Positions 1 through 8,914 of a stretch of 64,000 nt of DNA are shown here, in pieces. Origin of the DNA: Beijerinckiaceae bacterium (GTDB lineage: Bacteria > Pseudomonadota > Alphaproteobacteria > Rhizobiales > Beijerinckiaceae); contig JAIELD010000031.1 of the NCBI GenBank assembly GCA_019753285.1, forward strand, positions 1 to 64,000, given 5' to 3'. Made by a program: the position numbers and the translations under genes. Every line of letters begins with the position of its first letter. Position 1 is the first letter of the stretch. The notes below the pieces were generated by a model that saw only the letters and a list, made by a program, of their open reading frames with translations, made no database searches and had not been told where the DNA came from.

Positions 1-330
1 ATCGAAGAAGGCGAGTGCGAGATCGCCCGTGCCATCCCCGACGATCACCTTGTGCGGAGCATGGCGGCTGCGCGGCGCGTTATACTGCTCGACGACGACC
101 TTGAGCGTGACGATCTGGTCGAACGGCGCATCGCGCACGCTGGGCGAGAGCCGACGGTCGACCTGATCGACCGGAACATGAAACAGAAGGTCGACGATGC
201 GGGCCGGTTGTCCGTGCGGCGCCCGCAGGAGACGGTCATAGAGCGTCGCAAGCTTCGGTCCGACGCCGGGCAGCCGGGCGAGCGGCGTGAACAAGGGATC
301 GAGGAGGGAGGGGCGCAAGCGTGGGATCAC
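1..330 (-). CDS. recG: ATP-dependent DNA helicase RecG, N-terminal part (truncated by window edge)
   Basis: RecG is a branch-migrating helicase that remodels stalled forks and Holliday junctions. Reading the minus strand gives about 110 residues with no stop, containing LLDPLFTPLARLPGVGPK and DLLFHVPVDQVDRR, the usual start of alphaproteobacterial RecG (wedge domain). The helicase motifs lie beyond base 1. The furthest plausible start is a GTG at 328-330. A TTG at 316-318 (reading LRPSLLDPLF) fits the usual RecG N-terminus slightly better. The gene is divergent from sdhE with about 110 bases between, an arrangement I associate with rhizobia. The ORF track lists only shadows here because the gene is open at the edge. 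Confidence 0.85.
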   Translation of the reverse strand, partial: MIPRLRPSLLDPLFTPLARLPGVGPKLATLYDRLLRAPHGQPARIVDLLFHVPVDQVDRRLSPSVRDAPFDQIVTLKVVVEQYNAPRSRHAPHKVIVGDGTGDLALAFFD

Positions 331-442
331 AGGAACGGGCGACTGCGGTGAGATCGCCGCTGACAATCTGGGTTTATCTCTCTATATCGCTCAACACGGC
401 GCAACGCACGTGGCTTTGCGCGACGAGATCACGGGACCAATC

Positions 443-739
443 ATGTCTGGCCAGACGGTGAGCAGCGCCGAATTCGATGAACGCCGGCGCAAGATTCTCT
501 TTCGCGCCTGGCATCGCGGCATGCGCGAGATGGACCTCATCATGGGACGCTTTGCGGAAGAACGCCTGGCAGCGATGAGCGACGATGAGCTCGACACGTT
601 CGAGTTGCTGATCGAAGTGCCGGACCGCGACCTTCTCGCCTGGATCACCGGGCGCGAGGAGACGCCATCCAATTACGATACGCTGGTGTTTCAGGCCCTG
701 AAGGCGTTCCACACGCACACCAAGCCGATCCATGTATAG
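443..739 (+). CDS. sdhE: FAD assembly factor SdhE (succinate dehydrogenase flavinylation factor)
   Basis: A 98-residue cytoplasmic protein that helps attach FAD covalently to the succinate dehydrogenase flavoprotein. It carries the family's RGMREMD motif (RGxxE type) near residue 28 and the all-helical pattern of the SdhE/DUF339 family, and the length is typical. The tracked ORF begins 52 codons earlier, but those codons have no family similarity and run into the recG promoter region, so I chose the ATG at 443 (MSGQTVSS). It sits between divergent recG and co-directional mfd, a common alphaproteobacterial order. Confidence 0.88.
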   Translation: MSGQTVSSAEFDERRRKILFRAWHRGMREMDLIMGRFAEERLAAMSDDELDTFELLIEVPDRDLLAWITGREETPSNYDTLVFQALKAFHTHTKPIHV

Positions 740-802
740 GCAGCTGAACGTCGTCCGTCCGCCGATACAGCGCACCGGCGCGCCCTGGGAACCACGCTGC
801 GC

Positions 803-3800
803 ATGTTGAAAGGCTTCTCGAGGCTTCTGGAAGCGGAAGCCGCCATCACCATAGGCGAAGTGGCCGACGGGGCGGAAGCGCTCGTGATCGCGGAGGCCGC
901 ACGCCTGCGCTACAAGGGCAATGTCGATGCGCCGGCGCTGCTGGTCTACATCGCGCGCGATCAGCAGCGCGCCACGATGATCGAAAGCGGACTTGCGTTT
1001 TTCGCACCGGAAATCGAGACGCTGACATTCCCAGCCTGGGACTGCCAGCCCTATGACAGAGCCTCTCCAAACAGCTCCGTCATTGCGCGGCGCGTAGCGA
1101 CCCTGTCGCGATTGTCGCGCTCGCGCGGCGGCGAACGCCCGCGCGTTTTGCTGACCACGGTGAATGCCTTCCTGCAACGCGTCGCCCCGATCAAATGGAT
1201 CAGGCAGGAAAGCCTGGTCGCCGCGCCCGGCAATGCGATGGACATGGCGCAGATCATTCAGTTCCTCGAGACGAATGGTTATCTGCGCTCCGGCACGGTC
1301 ATCGAGACCGGGGAGTACGCCGTGCGCGGTGGCATCCTCGACATGTTTCCGCCCGGCCTGCCGACGCCGGTGCGGCTCGATTTCTTCGGCGACACGATCG
1401 AAAGCATCAAGGCCTTCGACCCCGAGACACAGCGCTCCAGTCAGCCGCTGAAATCGCTGGAGTTGATGCCGATGGGCGAAATGGCCCTGACGACAGAGAC
1501 GATACGGCGTTTTCGCACCGCTTATGTCTCAGAATTCGGCGCGCCAAGCAGGGATGATGCGCTTTATGAATCGGTGAGCGAGGGCCGCCGCTTTCCGGGC
1601 ATGGAGCACTGGATGCCCATGTTCCACGAAAAGCTCGACACGCTATTGGATTATGTGCCCGGCGCGAGCCTGATGCTGGACCCGCAGGCGGACGAGGCGG
1701 TGAGCGCCCGGCTGGCGCTGATCCACGACTACTACGATGCGCGGCGATCCGCGCTCGAGGCCGGCAATACGGCGGGCTCGCTCGGCGGCGGCGTGCCCTA
1801 CAAGCCATTGAAGCCGGAGGCGATGTACGCCAGCGAGGCCGACTGGAGGGCGCTGACCAGCGCCGGAACGGTGCGGCTGTCGCCGTTCACCATCGAACAG
1901 AGCGAAAAATACAGCATTCCGCTCAATCTAGGTGCGAAGGCCGGCCACAATTTCGCGGCGGAGCGGGCAGATGAGCGCACCAACGTGTTCGATGCCGCGA
2001 TCGCCCATATCAAGTCGCTGCAGGAGGATGGGCGGCGCGTCATCGTCGCGAGCTGGAGCGAAGGCGCGCGCGACCGACTGCTCGGCGTATTCCGCGATCA
2101 CGACTTCAAGGCTGTCAAAAGCGTCAAATCCTTCACGGAGGCTGGCAAACTCCCTGCGACCGAAACGGCATTCGCCCTTCTAGCTCTCGAAAACGGTTTC
2201 TTGGCGCCCGATCTCGCGGTCATCGGCGAGCAGGACATTCTCGGCGAGCGGCTTTCGCGGCAGCGCCGCCCCTCGAAGCGGGCGAAAGACTTCATCGCCG
2301 AAGCCGGCAGCCTCACGGCCAACGATCTCGTTGTGCATGTGGCGCACGGCATCGGGCGTTTCGTGGGGCTGAAGACGATCGAGGCGGCCGGCGCGCCGCA
2401 GGATTGTCTCGAAATCCACTATGCCGGCAACACCAAGCTGTTCCTGCCTGTCGAGAACATCGAGCTCCTGACGCGCTACGGCTCGGAAGAGTCCGACGCC
2501 GTGCTCGACAAGATCGGCGGCGTCGGCTGGCAGACGCGCAAGGCGAAGCTCAAGAAGCGTATCCGCGACATGGCGCGTCAGCTCATCAAGATCGCGGCGG
2601 CCCGCCAGTTGCGGCAGGCGCCGCGGCTCGACGTGCCGGACAATGTCTATGACGAATTCGCAGCCCGCTTCCCGTATGACGAGACCGAAGACCAGCAGGC
2701 GGCGATCGACGCGGTGCTCACCGATCTCACCTCCGGCCGTCCGATGGACCGGCTCGTGTGCGGCGATGTCGGCTTCGGCAAGACCGAGGTCGCCATGCGC
2801 GCCGCCTTCGTTGCGGCCATGTCCGGCAAGCAGGTGGCGGTCGTCGTTCCGACGACCTTGCTAGCCCGCCAGCATTACAAGAGCTTCGCGGAACGGTTTC
2901 GCGGCTTCCCGCTGCGCGTGGTGCAGCTTTCACGCATGGTATCGTCGGCCGACATAAAGGCTGCCAAGGACGGTCTTGCGGAAGGCACCGTCGATATCGT
3001 GGTCGGCACGCATGCCGTGCTCGGCAAGACCATCCAGTTCAAGGAATTGGGGCTTGTCATCGTCGATGAGGAGCAGCATTTCGGCGTCACGCACAAGGAG
3101 CGGCTGAAAGAGCTGCGCGCGGACGTGCATGTGCTGACGCTCTCGGCAACGCCGATCCCGCGCACGCTGCAATTGGCACTGACTGGCGTGCGCGAGCTCT
3201 CGCTGATCACCACCCCGCCGGTCGATCGCCTCGCGGTGCGCACCTTCATCACGCCGTTCGATCCGCTCGTCATCCGCGAGGCGCTGCTGCGCGAGCGCTA
3301 TCGCGGCGGGCAATCCTTCTATGTCTGCCCCCGCATCGACGACATCGGCGAGGTGAAGCGTTTCCTCGAAAGCAACGTGCCGGAGGTCAAGGTCGGCATC
3401 GGTCATGGCCAGATGGCTGCGAGCGACCTCGAAGACGTCATGGGCGATTTCTACGACGGCAAATACGACGTGCTGCTCTCGACGACCATCGTCGAATCGG
3501 GCCTCGACATCCCGCGCGCCAACACGCTGGTTGTGCACCGCGCCGATATGTTCGGGCTCTCGCAGCTTTACCAGTTGCGGGGCAGGGTTGGCCGGGCGAA
3601 GACGCGCGCCTATTCGCTCTTCACTCTGCCGGCGAAAAAGCCGGTGACTGCGACGGCTGAGCGGCGGCTGAAGGTGCTGCAGTCGCTCGACACGCTCGGC
3701 GCAGGCTTCCAGCTCGCCAGCCACGATCTCGACATCCGCGGCGCAGGCAATCTGCTCGGCGACGAGCAGTCCGGCCACATCAAGGAGGTCGGGTTCGAGC

Positions 3801-4327
3801 TCTACCAGCAGATGCTGCAGGAAGCCGTCGCGGCGCTGAAGGCAGGCGTCGAGACCGAGGCGGAGGAGCAATGGTCTCCGACCATCGCGATCGGCGCTCC
3901 GGTGCTCATTCCAGAAAGCTACGTCGAGGACCTCGATTTGCGCATGACGCTCTATCGGCGGCTCGCGACGCTCGACAATGACGGCGACATCGAAAGTTTC
4001 GCCGCCGAGATGGTCGATCGCTTCGGACCGCTGCCGAGCGAGTGCGAACAATTGTTCAAGGTGGTCGGCATCAAGGCGCTCTGCCGCCGCGCCAACATCG
4101 AAAAGGTGGAGGCCGGGCCAAAGGGCATCATCGTTTCATTCAAGGACAACGCCTTCGCCAATCCGAACGGCCTTGTCCGTTACGTGCAGGATCATGGCAG
4201 CTACGCCAAGGTGCGGCCGGACATGCGCGTCGTCTTCCAGGGCGATTACGAAACGGTGAGAAAGCGTCTCGACAATACGCGGCGCATCCTTTGGGATCTG
4301 GTGAAGGTCGCCGAAAAGCGCGCCTGA
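803..4327 (+). CDS. mfd: Transcription-repair coupling factor Mfd
   Basis: Mfd removes RNA polymerase stalled at DNA lesions and recruits UvrA for excision repair. The 1174 residues match the usual family size. The UvrB-like N-terminal module comes first (AWDCQPYDRASPN near residue 80). The polymerase-binding RID Tudor-like segment lies near residues 510-570 (LVVHVAHGIGRFVGL). The helicase core has Walker A GDVGFGKTE near residue 653, a DEEQ box near 755, and SATPIPRTL and QLRGRVGRA further on. The C-terminal TRCF domain follows. It starts about 60 bases after sdhE. Start ATG at 803 gives the normal N-terminus. No anomalies seen. Confidence 0.97.
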   Translation: MLKGFSRLLEAEAAITIGEVADGAEALVIAEAARLRYKGNVDAPALLVYIARDQQRATMIESGLAFFAPEIETLTFPAWDCQPYDRASPNSSVIARRVATLSRLSRSRGGERPRVLLTTVNAFLQRVAPIKWIRQESLVAAPGNAMDMAQIIQFLETNGYLRSGTVIETGEYAVRGGILDMFPPGLPTPVRLDFFGDTIESIKAFDPETQRSSQPLKSLELMPMGEMALTTETIRRFRTAYVSEFGAPSRDDALYESVSEGRRFPGMEHWMPMFHEKLDTLLDYVPGASLMLDPQADEAVSARLALIHDYYDARRSALEAGNTAGSLGGGVPYKPLKPEAMYASEADWRALTSAGTVRLSPFTIEQSEKYSIPLNLGAKAGHNFAAERADERTNVFDAAIAHIKSLQEDGRRVIVASWSEGARDRLLGVFRDHDFKAVKSVKSFTEAGKLPATETAFALLALENGFLAPDLAVIGEQDILGERLSRQRRPSKRAKDFIAEAGSLTANDLVVHVAHGIGRFVGLKTIEAAGAPQDCLEIHYAGNTKLFLPVENIELLTRYGSEESDAVLDKIGGVGWQTRKAKLKKRIRDMARQLIKIAAARQLRQAPRLDVPDNVYDEFAARFPYDETEDQQAAIDAVLTDLTSGRPMDRLVCGDVGFGKTEVAMRAAFVAAMSGKQVAVVVPTTLLARQHYKSFAERFRGFPLRVVQLSRMVSSADIKAAKDGLAEGTVDIVVGTHAVLGKTIQFKELGLVIVDEEQHFGVTHKERLKELRADVHVLTLSATPIPRTLQLALTGVRELSLITTPPVDRLAVRTFITPFDPLVIREALLRERYRGGQSFYVCPRIDDIGEVKRFLESNVPEVKVGIGHGQMAASDLEDVMGDFYDGKYDVLLSTTIVESGLDIPRANTLVVHRADMFGLSQLYQLRGRVGRAKTRAYSLFTLPAKKPVTATAERRLKVLQSLDTLGAGFQLASHDLDIRGAGNLLGDEQSGHIKEVGFELYQQMLQEAVAALKAGVETEAEEQWSPTIAIGAPVLIPESYVEDLDLRMTLYRRLATLDNDGDIESFAAEMVDRFGPLPSECEQLFKVVGIKALCRRANIEKVEAGPKGIIVSFKDNAFANPNGLVRYVQDHGSYAKVRPDMRVVFQGDYETVRKRLDNTRRILWDLVKVAEKRA

Positions 4328-4381
4328 GCCTGGCTTGGCCGTGCCTGCGCAACGGCCTAGATTGCTGCGGAGGTCGAAACG

Positions 4382-6157
4382 ATGATCACCCTTCCATTGC
4401 CGCGCCGTCTTGTCGTCGGCCTTGCCCTTGCAGTGCTTCTCGCATGCGGGCCATCGCAGGCGGCTTCGCTCCCGGCGGTGGAAGCCGACCACGGCATGGT
4501 TGTCTCCTCGCAGCGCGAGGCGTCCGCTGCCGGCGTCGCCATCCTGCAAGCCGGCGGCAACGCGATCGACGCGGCGGTGGCGGTCGGCTACGCGCTCGCG
4601 GTCGTCAACCCGTGCTGCGGCAATATCGGCGGCGGTGGCTTCATGACGATCCGCCTTGCCGACGGCGCCAGCACCTTCATCGATTTTCGCGAAACCGCGC
4701 CTGCCGCCGCCACGCGAACCATGTATCTCGACAGGAGCGGAAACCCGGTCAAGGATTTGAGCCTTGCAGGATACCTCGCCGCGGGGGTGCCGGGAACGGT
4801 GATGGGCCTAGACTACGCCCTCGCCAAATATGGCTCGATGCCGCGACAAACTGTGATGGCGGCGGCGATCGGGCTTGCCGAACGAGGCTTCATGCTCGGC
4901 CGCGCCGATACCGACGTGCTCGATTACAGCGCGGACTATCTTCGCAAGGATGCCGAGGCAGCCAGGCTGTTCTTGCGCCCGGATCAATCGACGCTGAAGC
5001 CGGGCGACGTGCACGTCCAGGGCGACCTTGCGCGGACGCTGCGCCTGATCGCCGATGCGGGACCGGACGCATTCTATCGCGGGCCGATAGCCCGAGCCGT
5101 CGAGGCGGCGAGCGCTGGGGCCGGAGGCGCGCTCACCGCGGCCGATTTCGCTGCCTACACCGTCCGCGAGGACGTGCCGGTGACCTGCAGCTATCGCGGC
5201 TATGAGATCATTTCCGCAGCGCCGCCGAGCTCCGGCGGAACGGCGCTCTGCGAGATTCTCAACATTCTCGAAGGCTATGATCTGAAGCGCATGGGCTTCC
5301 ATTCCGCTGAGGCCGTGCATGTGATGGTGGAGGCGATGCGGCGTGCTTATCCCGATCGCAACACCTATCTCGGCGATCCCGCCTTTACCTCCAACCCTCT
5401 CGGCCAGCTTTTGTCGAAGGAGTACGCGGCGCGATTGCGCTCGGCGATCGCGCTCGATCGCGCCACGCAGTCCAAGGACGTGAGGGGTGGGCTCGCGGCA
5501 ATAGAGAAGCCTGAAACGACGCATTATTCGGTCGTCGATGCCAGGGGTAACGCGGTATCGGTCACCTACACGATCAACGGCGCTTTCGGGGCAGGGGTGA
5601 TCGCGCCCGGCACGGGGTTCCTGCTCAACAACGAGATGGACGATTTCACGGTGAAGCCCGGCGTGCCCAATCTCTATGGCCTCGTCCAGGGCGAGACCAA
5701 CGCCATCGCGCCTGGAAAGCGGCCTTTGTCGTCGATGGCGCCGACGATCGTGACGAAGGACGGTAAACTTTTTCTCGTGCTCGGCAGTCCCGGCGGCTCG
5801 CGCATCATCACCATCGTGTTGCAGACCATCATCAACGTGATCGATTACGGGATGCCTCCGCAGGAAGCGGTTGATGCGCCGCGCATTCATCATCAGTGGC
5901 TGCCGGACGTCGTCTACTATGAGCCCTTCGCGCTCTCGCCGGATACGATCCGGCTGTTGACCGCGATGGGCCATAAGCTTGTCGTGCAGAAACCGTGGGG
6001 CGCGGCGGAGATGATCGCTGTCGGCCGCACGCCCACGACGCAGGACGCCATTTCGAGCGCGGCCAACGATACGGCGCTATCCGGTGCCATGCTGCCCGGC
6101 AAGCTTTACGGCGCGAATGACAGCCGTCGGCCTGCCGGCGCGGCAATCGGACACTGA
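4382..6157 (+). CDS. ggt: Gamma-glutamyltransferase (periplasmic, self-processing)
   Basis: This enzyme cleaves gamma-glutamyl bonds such as that of glutathione and transfers the glutamyl group to water or amino acids. The 591 residues begin with a Sec signal peptide (LVVGLALAVLLACGPSQA). GNAIDAAVAVGYAL and GNIGGGGFMTI are large-subunit signatures. The autoprocessing and nucleophile threonine is expected at residue 379 in ETTHYSVVDARGNAVS, which would begin the small subunit. GSPGGSRI further on is the usual gamma-glutamyl-binding segment. It follows mfd by 54 bases and its stop lies only 3 bases from the convergent parE stop, with no obvious terminator between. Confidence 0.95.
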   Translation: MITLPLPRRLVVGLALAVLLACGPSQAASLPAVEADHGMVVSSQREASAAGVAILQAGGNAIDAAVAVGYALAVVNPCCGNIGGGGFMTIRLADGASTFIDFRETAPAAATRTMYLDRSGNPVKDLSLAGYLAAGVPGTVMGLDYALAKYGSMPRQTVMAAAIGLAERGFMLGRADTDVLDYSADYLRKDAEAARLFLRPDQSTLKPGDVHVQGDLARTLRLIADAGPDAFYRGPIARAVEAASAGAGGALTAADFAAYTVREDVPVTCSYRGYEIISAAPPSSGGTALCEILNILEGYDLKRMGFHSAEAVHVMVEAMRRAYPDRNTYLGDPAFTSNPLGQLLSKEYAARLRSAIALDRATQSKDVRGGLAAIEKPETTHYSVVDARGNAVSVTYTINGAFGAGVIAPGTGFLLNNEMDDFTVKPGVPNLYGLVQGETNAIAPGKRPLSSMAPTIVTKDGKLFLVLGSPGGSRIITIVLQTIINVIDYGMPPQEAVDAPRIHHQWLPDVVYYEPFALSPDTIRLLTAMGHKLVVQKPWGAAEMIAVGRTPTTQDAISSAANDTALSGAMLPGKLYGANDSRRPAGAAIGH

Positions 6158-6160
6158 CGC

Positions 6161-8350
6161 TCAGACGACGTCGATCAGCTCCGCCGCGAACGAGGCGCGC
6201 TCCTGGATGAAGGCGAACCGCGATTCCGGCTTGTTGCCCATGAGGCGCTCGACCGAGTCTGCCGTGTCATCGCGGTCTTCATGCAGCACGCGCACCTTGA
6301 GCAGGGTGCGCTTGCCCGGGTCCATCGTCGTTTCCTTCAATTGCGCTGGCATCATCTCGCCAAGACCCTTGAAGCGGCCGATCTCGACCTTGGCGTTCGC
6401 CTTGAACGCCGTCTTCAGCAACTGCTCCTTGTCGGCGTCATCGACCGCATAGACCGTCTTGCCGCCATGGCTCAGCCGGTAGAGCGGCGGCACGGCGAGA
6501 TAGAGGTGCCCGTTGTCGATCAGCCTCGGCGTCTGACGATAGAAGAAGGTGATGAGCAGAGAGGCGATGTGCGCGCCATCGACATCGGCATCGGTCATGA
6601 TGATGACCTTCTCGTAGCGCAGATCGTCGTCGCGATAGTGTGAGCCCATGCCGCAGCCGAGCGCCTGAATGAGATCGGATAGCTGCTGGTTGGCGGCAAG
6701 TTTGTCGCGTCCCGCATTGGCGACGTTGAGGATCTTGCCGCGCAGCGGCAGCACGGCCTGCGACTGCCGGTTTCGCGCCTGCTTGGCGGAGCCGCCGGCC
6801 GAATCACCCTCGACGATGAAGAGCTCGGAGCCTTGCGCCTGCGTGTTGCTGCAGTCGGCGAGCTTGCCGGGCAGGCGAAGCTTCCGCGTCGGAGATTTGC
6901 GGGCGAGGTCCTTTTCCGCCCGGCGACGCAACCGCTCGTCTGCGCGCTCGATCGTGAAGTCGAGCAGGCGGTTCGCCATCACGGGCGAGGCGGCAAGCCA
7001 ATGGTCGAAGGCGTCCCGCACCGCCGCCTCCACGATGCGGGAGGCTTCGAGCGTCGACAGCTTGTCCTTCGTCTGCCCCACGAATTCGGGCTCGCGGATG
7101 AAAACCGAGAGCATCGCGCCGCACGAGACCATCACGTCGTCGGTCGTGAGCGCGCTGGCGCGCTTTACCTGATTGACGCGCTCCGCATGGTCCTTGAGGC
7201 CGCGCAGCAAGGCAATGCGCAGCCCGCTCTCATGTGTGCCGCCTTCGGTGGTCGGGATGGTGTTGCAGTAGGACGAGACGAAACCGTCATCATTGCCGAA
7301 CCATGCGACAGCCCATTCCAGCGAGCCGTGTCCGCCAGGCTTCGTTATTTTGCCGGCAAATATCTGCTCGGCGACCAGTTCCTTGCCTTCGATCTCGCGG
7401 GCAAGATAATCGCGCAGGCCGCCCGGAAATCGGAACGTCGCGGAAGCCGGCACCTCGGGCGTCGCTGCGAGCAGCGCATCAGCGCATTTCCATCGCACCT
7501 CCACACCGCCGAAAAGATAAGCCTTCGAGCGCGACATCTTGAACAGCCGGCGCGGATCGAAATGCGTCGCGGCCCCGAAGATCTGATGATCCGGCTTGAA
7601 GCGGACGCGCGTGCCGCGGCGGTTGAGCACCTTGCCGAGATTTTGAAGCGAGCCCTGCGGGACGCCGCGCGAAAAGCTTTGACGATAGAGCTGCTGGCCG
7701 CGCGCCACCTCCACCTCGAGCAGTTCCGAAAGCGCGTTGACGACGGAGATGCCGACGCCGTGCAGGCCGCCCGACGTTTCGTAGACCTTGGAATCGAACT
7801 TACCGCCGGCATGGAGCGTGCACAGAATGACTTCGAGCGCCGATTTGCCGGGAAATTTGGGGTGCGGATCGACGGGAATGCCGCGCCCATTGTCGGTGAC
7901 GGTGAGAAATCCGTCTTCGCCGTATTCGACCTCGATGAAGGTCGCATGTCCGGCAACCGCCTCATCCATCGAATTGTCGATCACCTCGGCGAAAAGATGG
8001 TGCAGCGCCTTTTCGTCCGTACCGCCGATATACATGCCGGGACGGCGTCGCACCGGCTCCAGCCCTTCCAGAACCTCGATGTCGGCGGCGGTATAATTGC
8101 CTTCTGACGGCGTAGCGGCAGGACGCGCCGGAGCCGGCACCACGATCGGCTCTGGCGTGGCGGGGCGTTCGGGTTTGGCGAATGCCTCAGGCTTGGTGAC
8201 GATAACCGGCTTCGGGCGTGCCGGCTCGAGGCTCGCTGGTTCCGCCTTTATCGGTGCGTTGGCCGGTTTCGCGGCTGCCGACGGGACAAGGCTGCGCGCG
8301 GCCTCCTCGAGCTTGCCGAACAAATCCGCGTCGAAATTCTGTTTGGCCAA
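6161..8350 (-). CDS. parE: DNA topoisomerase IV subunit B (ParE)
   Basis: ATPase subunit of topoisomerase IV, which decatenates daughter chromosomes together with ParC. Visible are the GHKL ATP-binding motifs (EVIDNSMDEA, DNGRGIPV, GGLHGVGISVV) and the TOPRIM metal-binding motifs (EGDSAGGSAKQ, MTDADVDGAHI). QALGCGMGSHYRDDDLRYEK is typical of ParE rather than GyrB. The tracked ORF begins at a GTG at 8461, but its first 37 residues look non-coding. I prefer the TTG at 8348-8350, giving MAKQNFDADLFGKLEE and 729 residues, with a weak purine-rich stretch upstream. A Pro/Ala-rich linker precedes the ATPase domain. parC is not in the window. Confidence 0.93.
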   Translation of the reverse strand: MAKQNFDADLFGKLEEAARSLVPSAAAKPANAPIKAEPASLEPARPKPVIVTKPEAFAKPERPATPEPIVVPAPARPAATPSEGNYTAADIEVLEGLEPVRRRPGMYIGGTDEKALHHLFAEVIDNSMDEAVAGHATFIEVEYGEDGFLTVTDNGRGIPVDPHPKFPGKSALEVILCTLHAGGKFDSKVYETSGGLHGVGISVVNALSELLEVEVARGQQLYRQSFSRGVPQGSLQNLGKVLNRRGTRVRFKPDHQIFGAATHFDPRRLFKMSRSKAYLFGGVEVRWKCADALLAATPEVPASATFRFPGGLRDYLAREIEGKELVAEQIFAGKITKPGGHGSLEWAVAWFGNDDGFVSSYCNTIPTTEGGTHESGLRIALLRGLKDHAERVNQVKRASALTTDDVMVSCGAMLSVFIREPEFVGQTKDKLSTLEASRIVEAAVRDAFDHWLAASPVMANRLLDFTIERADERLRRRAEKDLARKSPTRKLRLPGKLADCSNTQAQGSELFIVEGDSAGGSAKQARNRQSQAVLPLRGKILNVANAGRDKLAANQQLSDLIQALGCGMGSHYRDDDLRYEKVIIMTDADVDGAHIASLLITFFYRQTPRLIDNGHLYLAVPPLYRLSHGGKTVYAVDDADKEQLLKTAFKANAKVEIGRFKGLGEMMPAQLKETTMDPGKRTLLKVRVLHEDRDDTADSVERLMGNKPESRFAFIQERASFAAELIDVV

Positions 8351-8677
8351 CCGATTATCTCGTCTCGATAACAAAGAAGCAGGGCGCGAATCACCTGACT
8401 GCACCGCCCGGCGACACCATATCAAAAATGACGTGCGGCAGCCCAATTTCCACAGCTGCACAGGGCGACTGCACCGCCATGGTCAAATCTTATGCACAAG
8501 CGCGCGTGCCGGGCGGAACCTTGCAGCCGACTTGCGCGTAACGTGCTCTGATCACCGACCATCGTTCAAAAATCGCGATCTCGCCCGCTTTCGTTCATCG
8601 AACAGTCAAGGTTGCCTGGGCATGGTCGCTCACACGGAATTAATGGTTTTGCCGCATAAGGATCGCCGGGGGATATC
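8351..8677. other. Intergenic region upstream of parE and of a small ORF
   Basis: About 330 bases lie between the divergent parE start and the small ORF at 8678. The long plus-strand ORF at 8097-8681 that crosses it overlaps parE and looks spurious. A short dyad, TTATC-N7-GATAA (8355-8371), sits directly upstream of the proposed parE start and could be a 5'UTR hairpin or an operator. No convincing promoter hexamers or RNA gene were seen. Confidence 0.4.
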
Positions 8678-8878
8678 ATGAAAAAGCAGAACTACGACAA
8701 GGCCCGCGTCCACAACCTCATGCAGGCTGAAATGGCCGCTCGAACCGCCTTCGGCCACGGTTATGAGCCGGCTGAGATCGGGCCCGGAAAAAAGCGCGTC
8801 GCGCCTTCAAGAATGCCTGCGGTTCTGTCTCGGCTTCTCGCCATGCGCCCGTTGCGTTCTGCCTTCACGAACCTTTAG
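8678..8878 (+). CDS. Small hypothetical protein, 66 residues
   Basis: The ORF begins MKKQNYDKARVHNLMQAEMAARTAF and ends in a basic, hydrophobic tail. A good ribosome-binding sequence (GGGGGAT) lies a few bases before the ATG, which is the main reason to call it. There are no cysteine motifs, signal peptide or clear membrane segment, and I do not recognise the family. It stands alone between divergent parE and the 3' end of the convergent ABC permease operon. The first half looks like a normal soluble helix; the second half is less convincing, so a shorter or non-coding reading is possible. Confidence 0.4.
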   Translation: MKKQNYDKARVHNLMQAEMAARTAFGHGYEPAEIGPGKKRVAPSRMPAVLSRLLAMRPLRSAFTNL

Positions 8879-8894
8879 GCGATAGCTTTAAGCG

Positions 8895-8914
8895 AGCCGC
8901 AAAAAGGGGCGGCT
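8895..8914 (-). terminator. Weak hairpin after the ABC permease stop
   Basis: AGCCGC and GCGGCT flank an 8-base A/G-rich loop immediately beyond the permease stop codon at 8915. There is no downstream T-run on the minus strand, so this is at best a weak or Rho-assisted end for the phoA operon. Confidence 0.3.

Noticed and set aside
2930-4051. Minus-strand ORF of 373 residues opposite mfd
   Set aside because: Arg/Glu/Asp-rich antisense shadow of a well-supported mfd, with no family motif.
6833-8107. Plus-strand ORF of 424 residues opposite parE
   Set aside because: Antisense shadow, no recognisable domain.
8097-8681. 194-residue ORF upstream of the small ORF
   Set aside because: Overlaps the parE N-terminal coding part in antisense and reads through AT-rich intergenic DNA.
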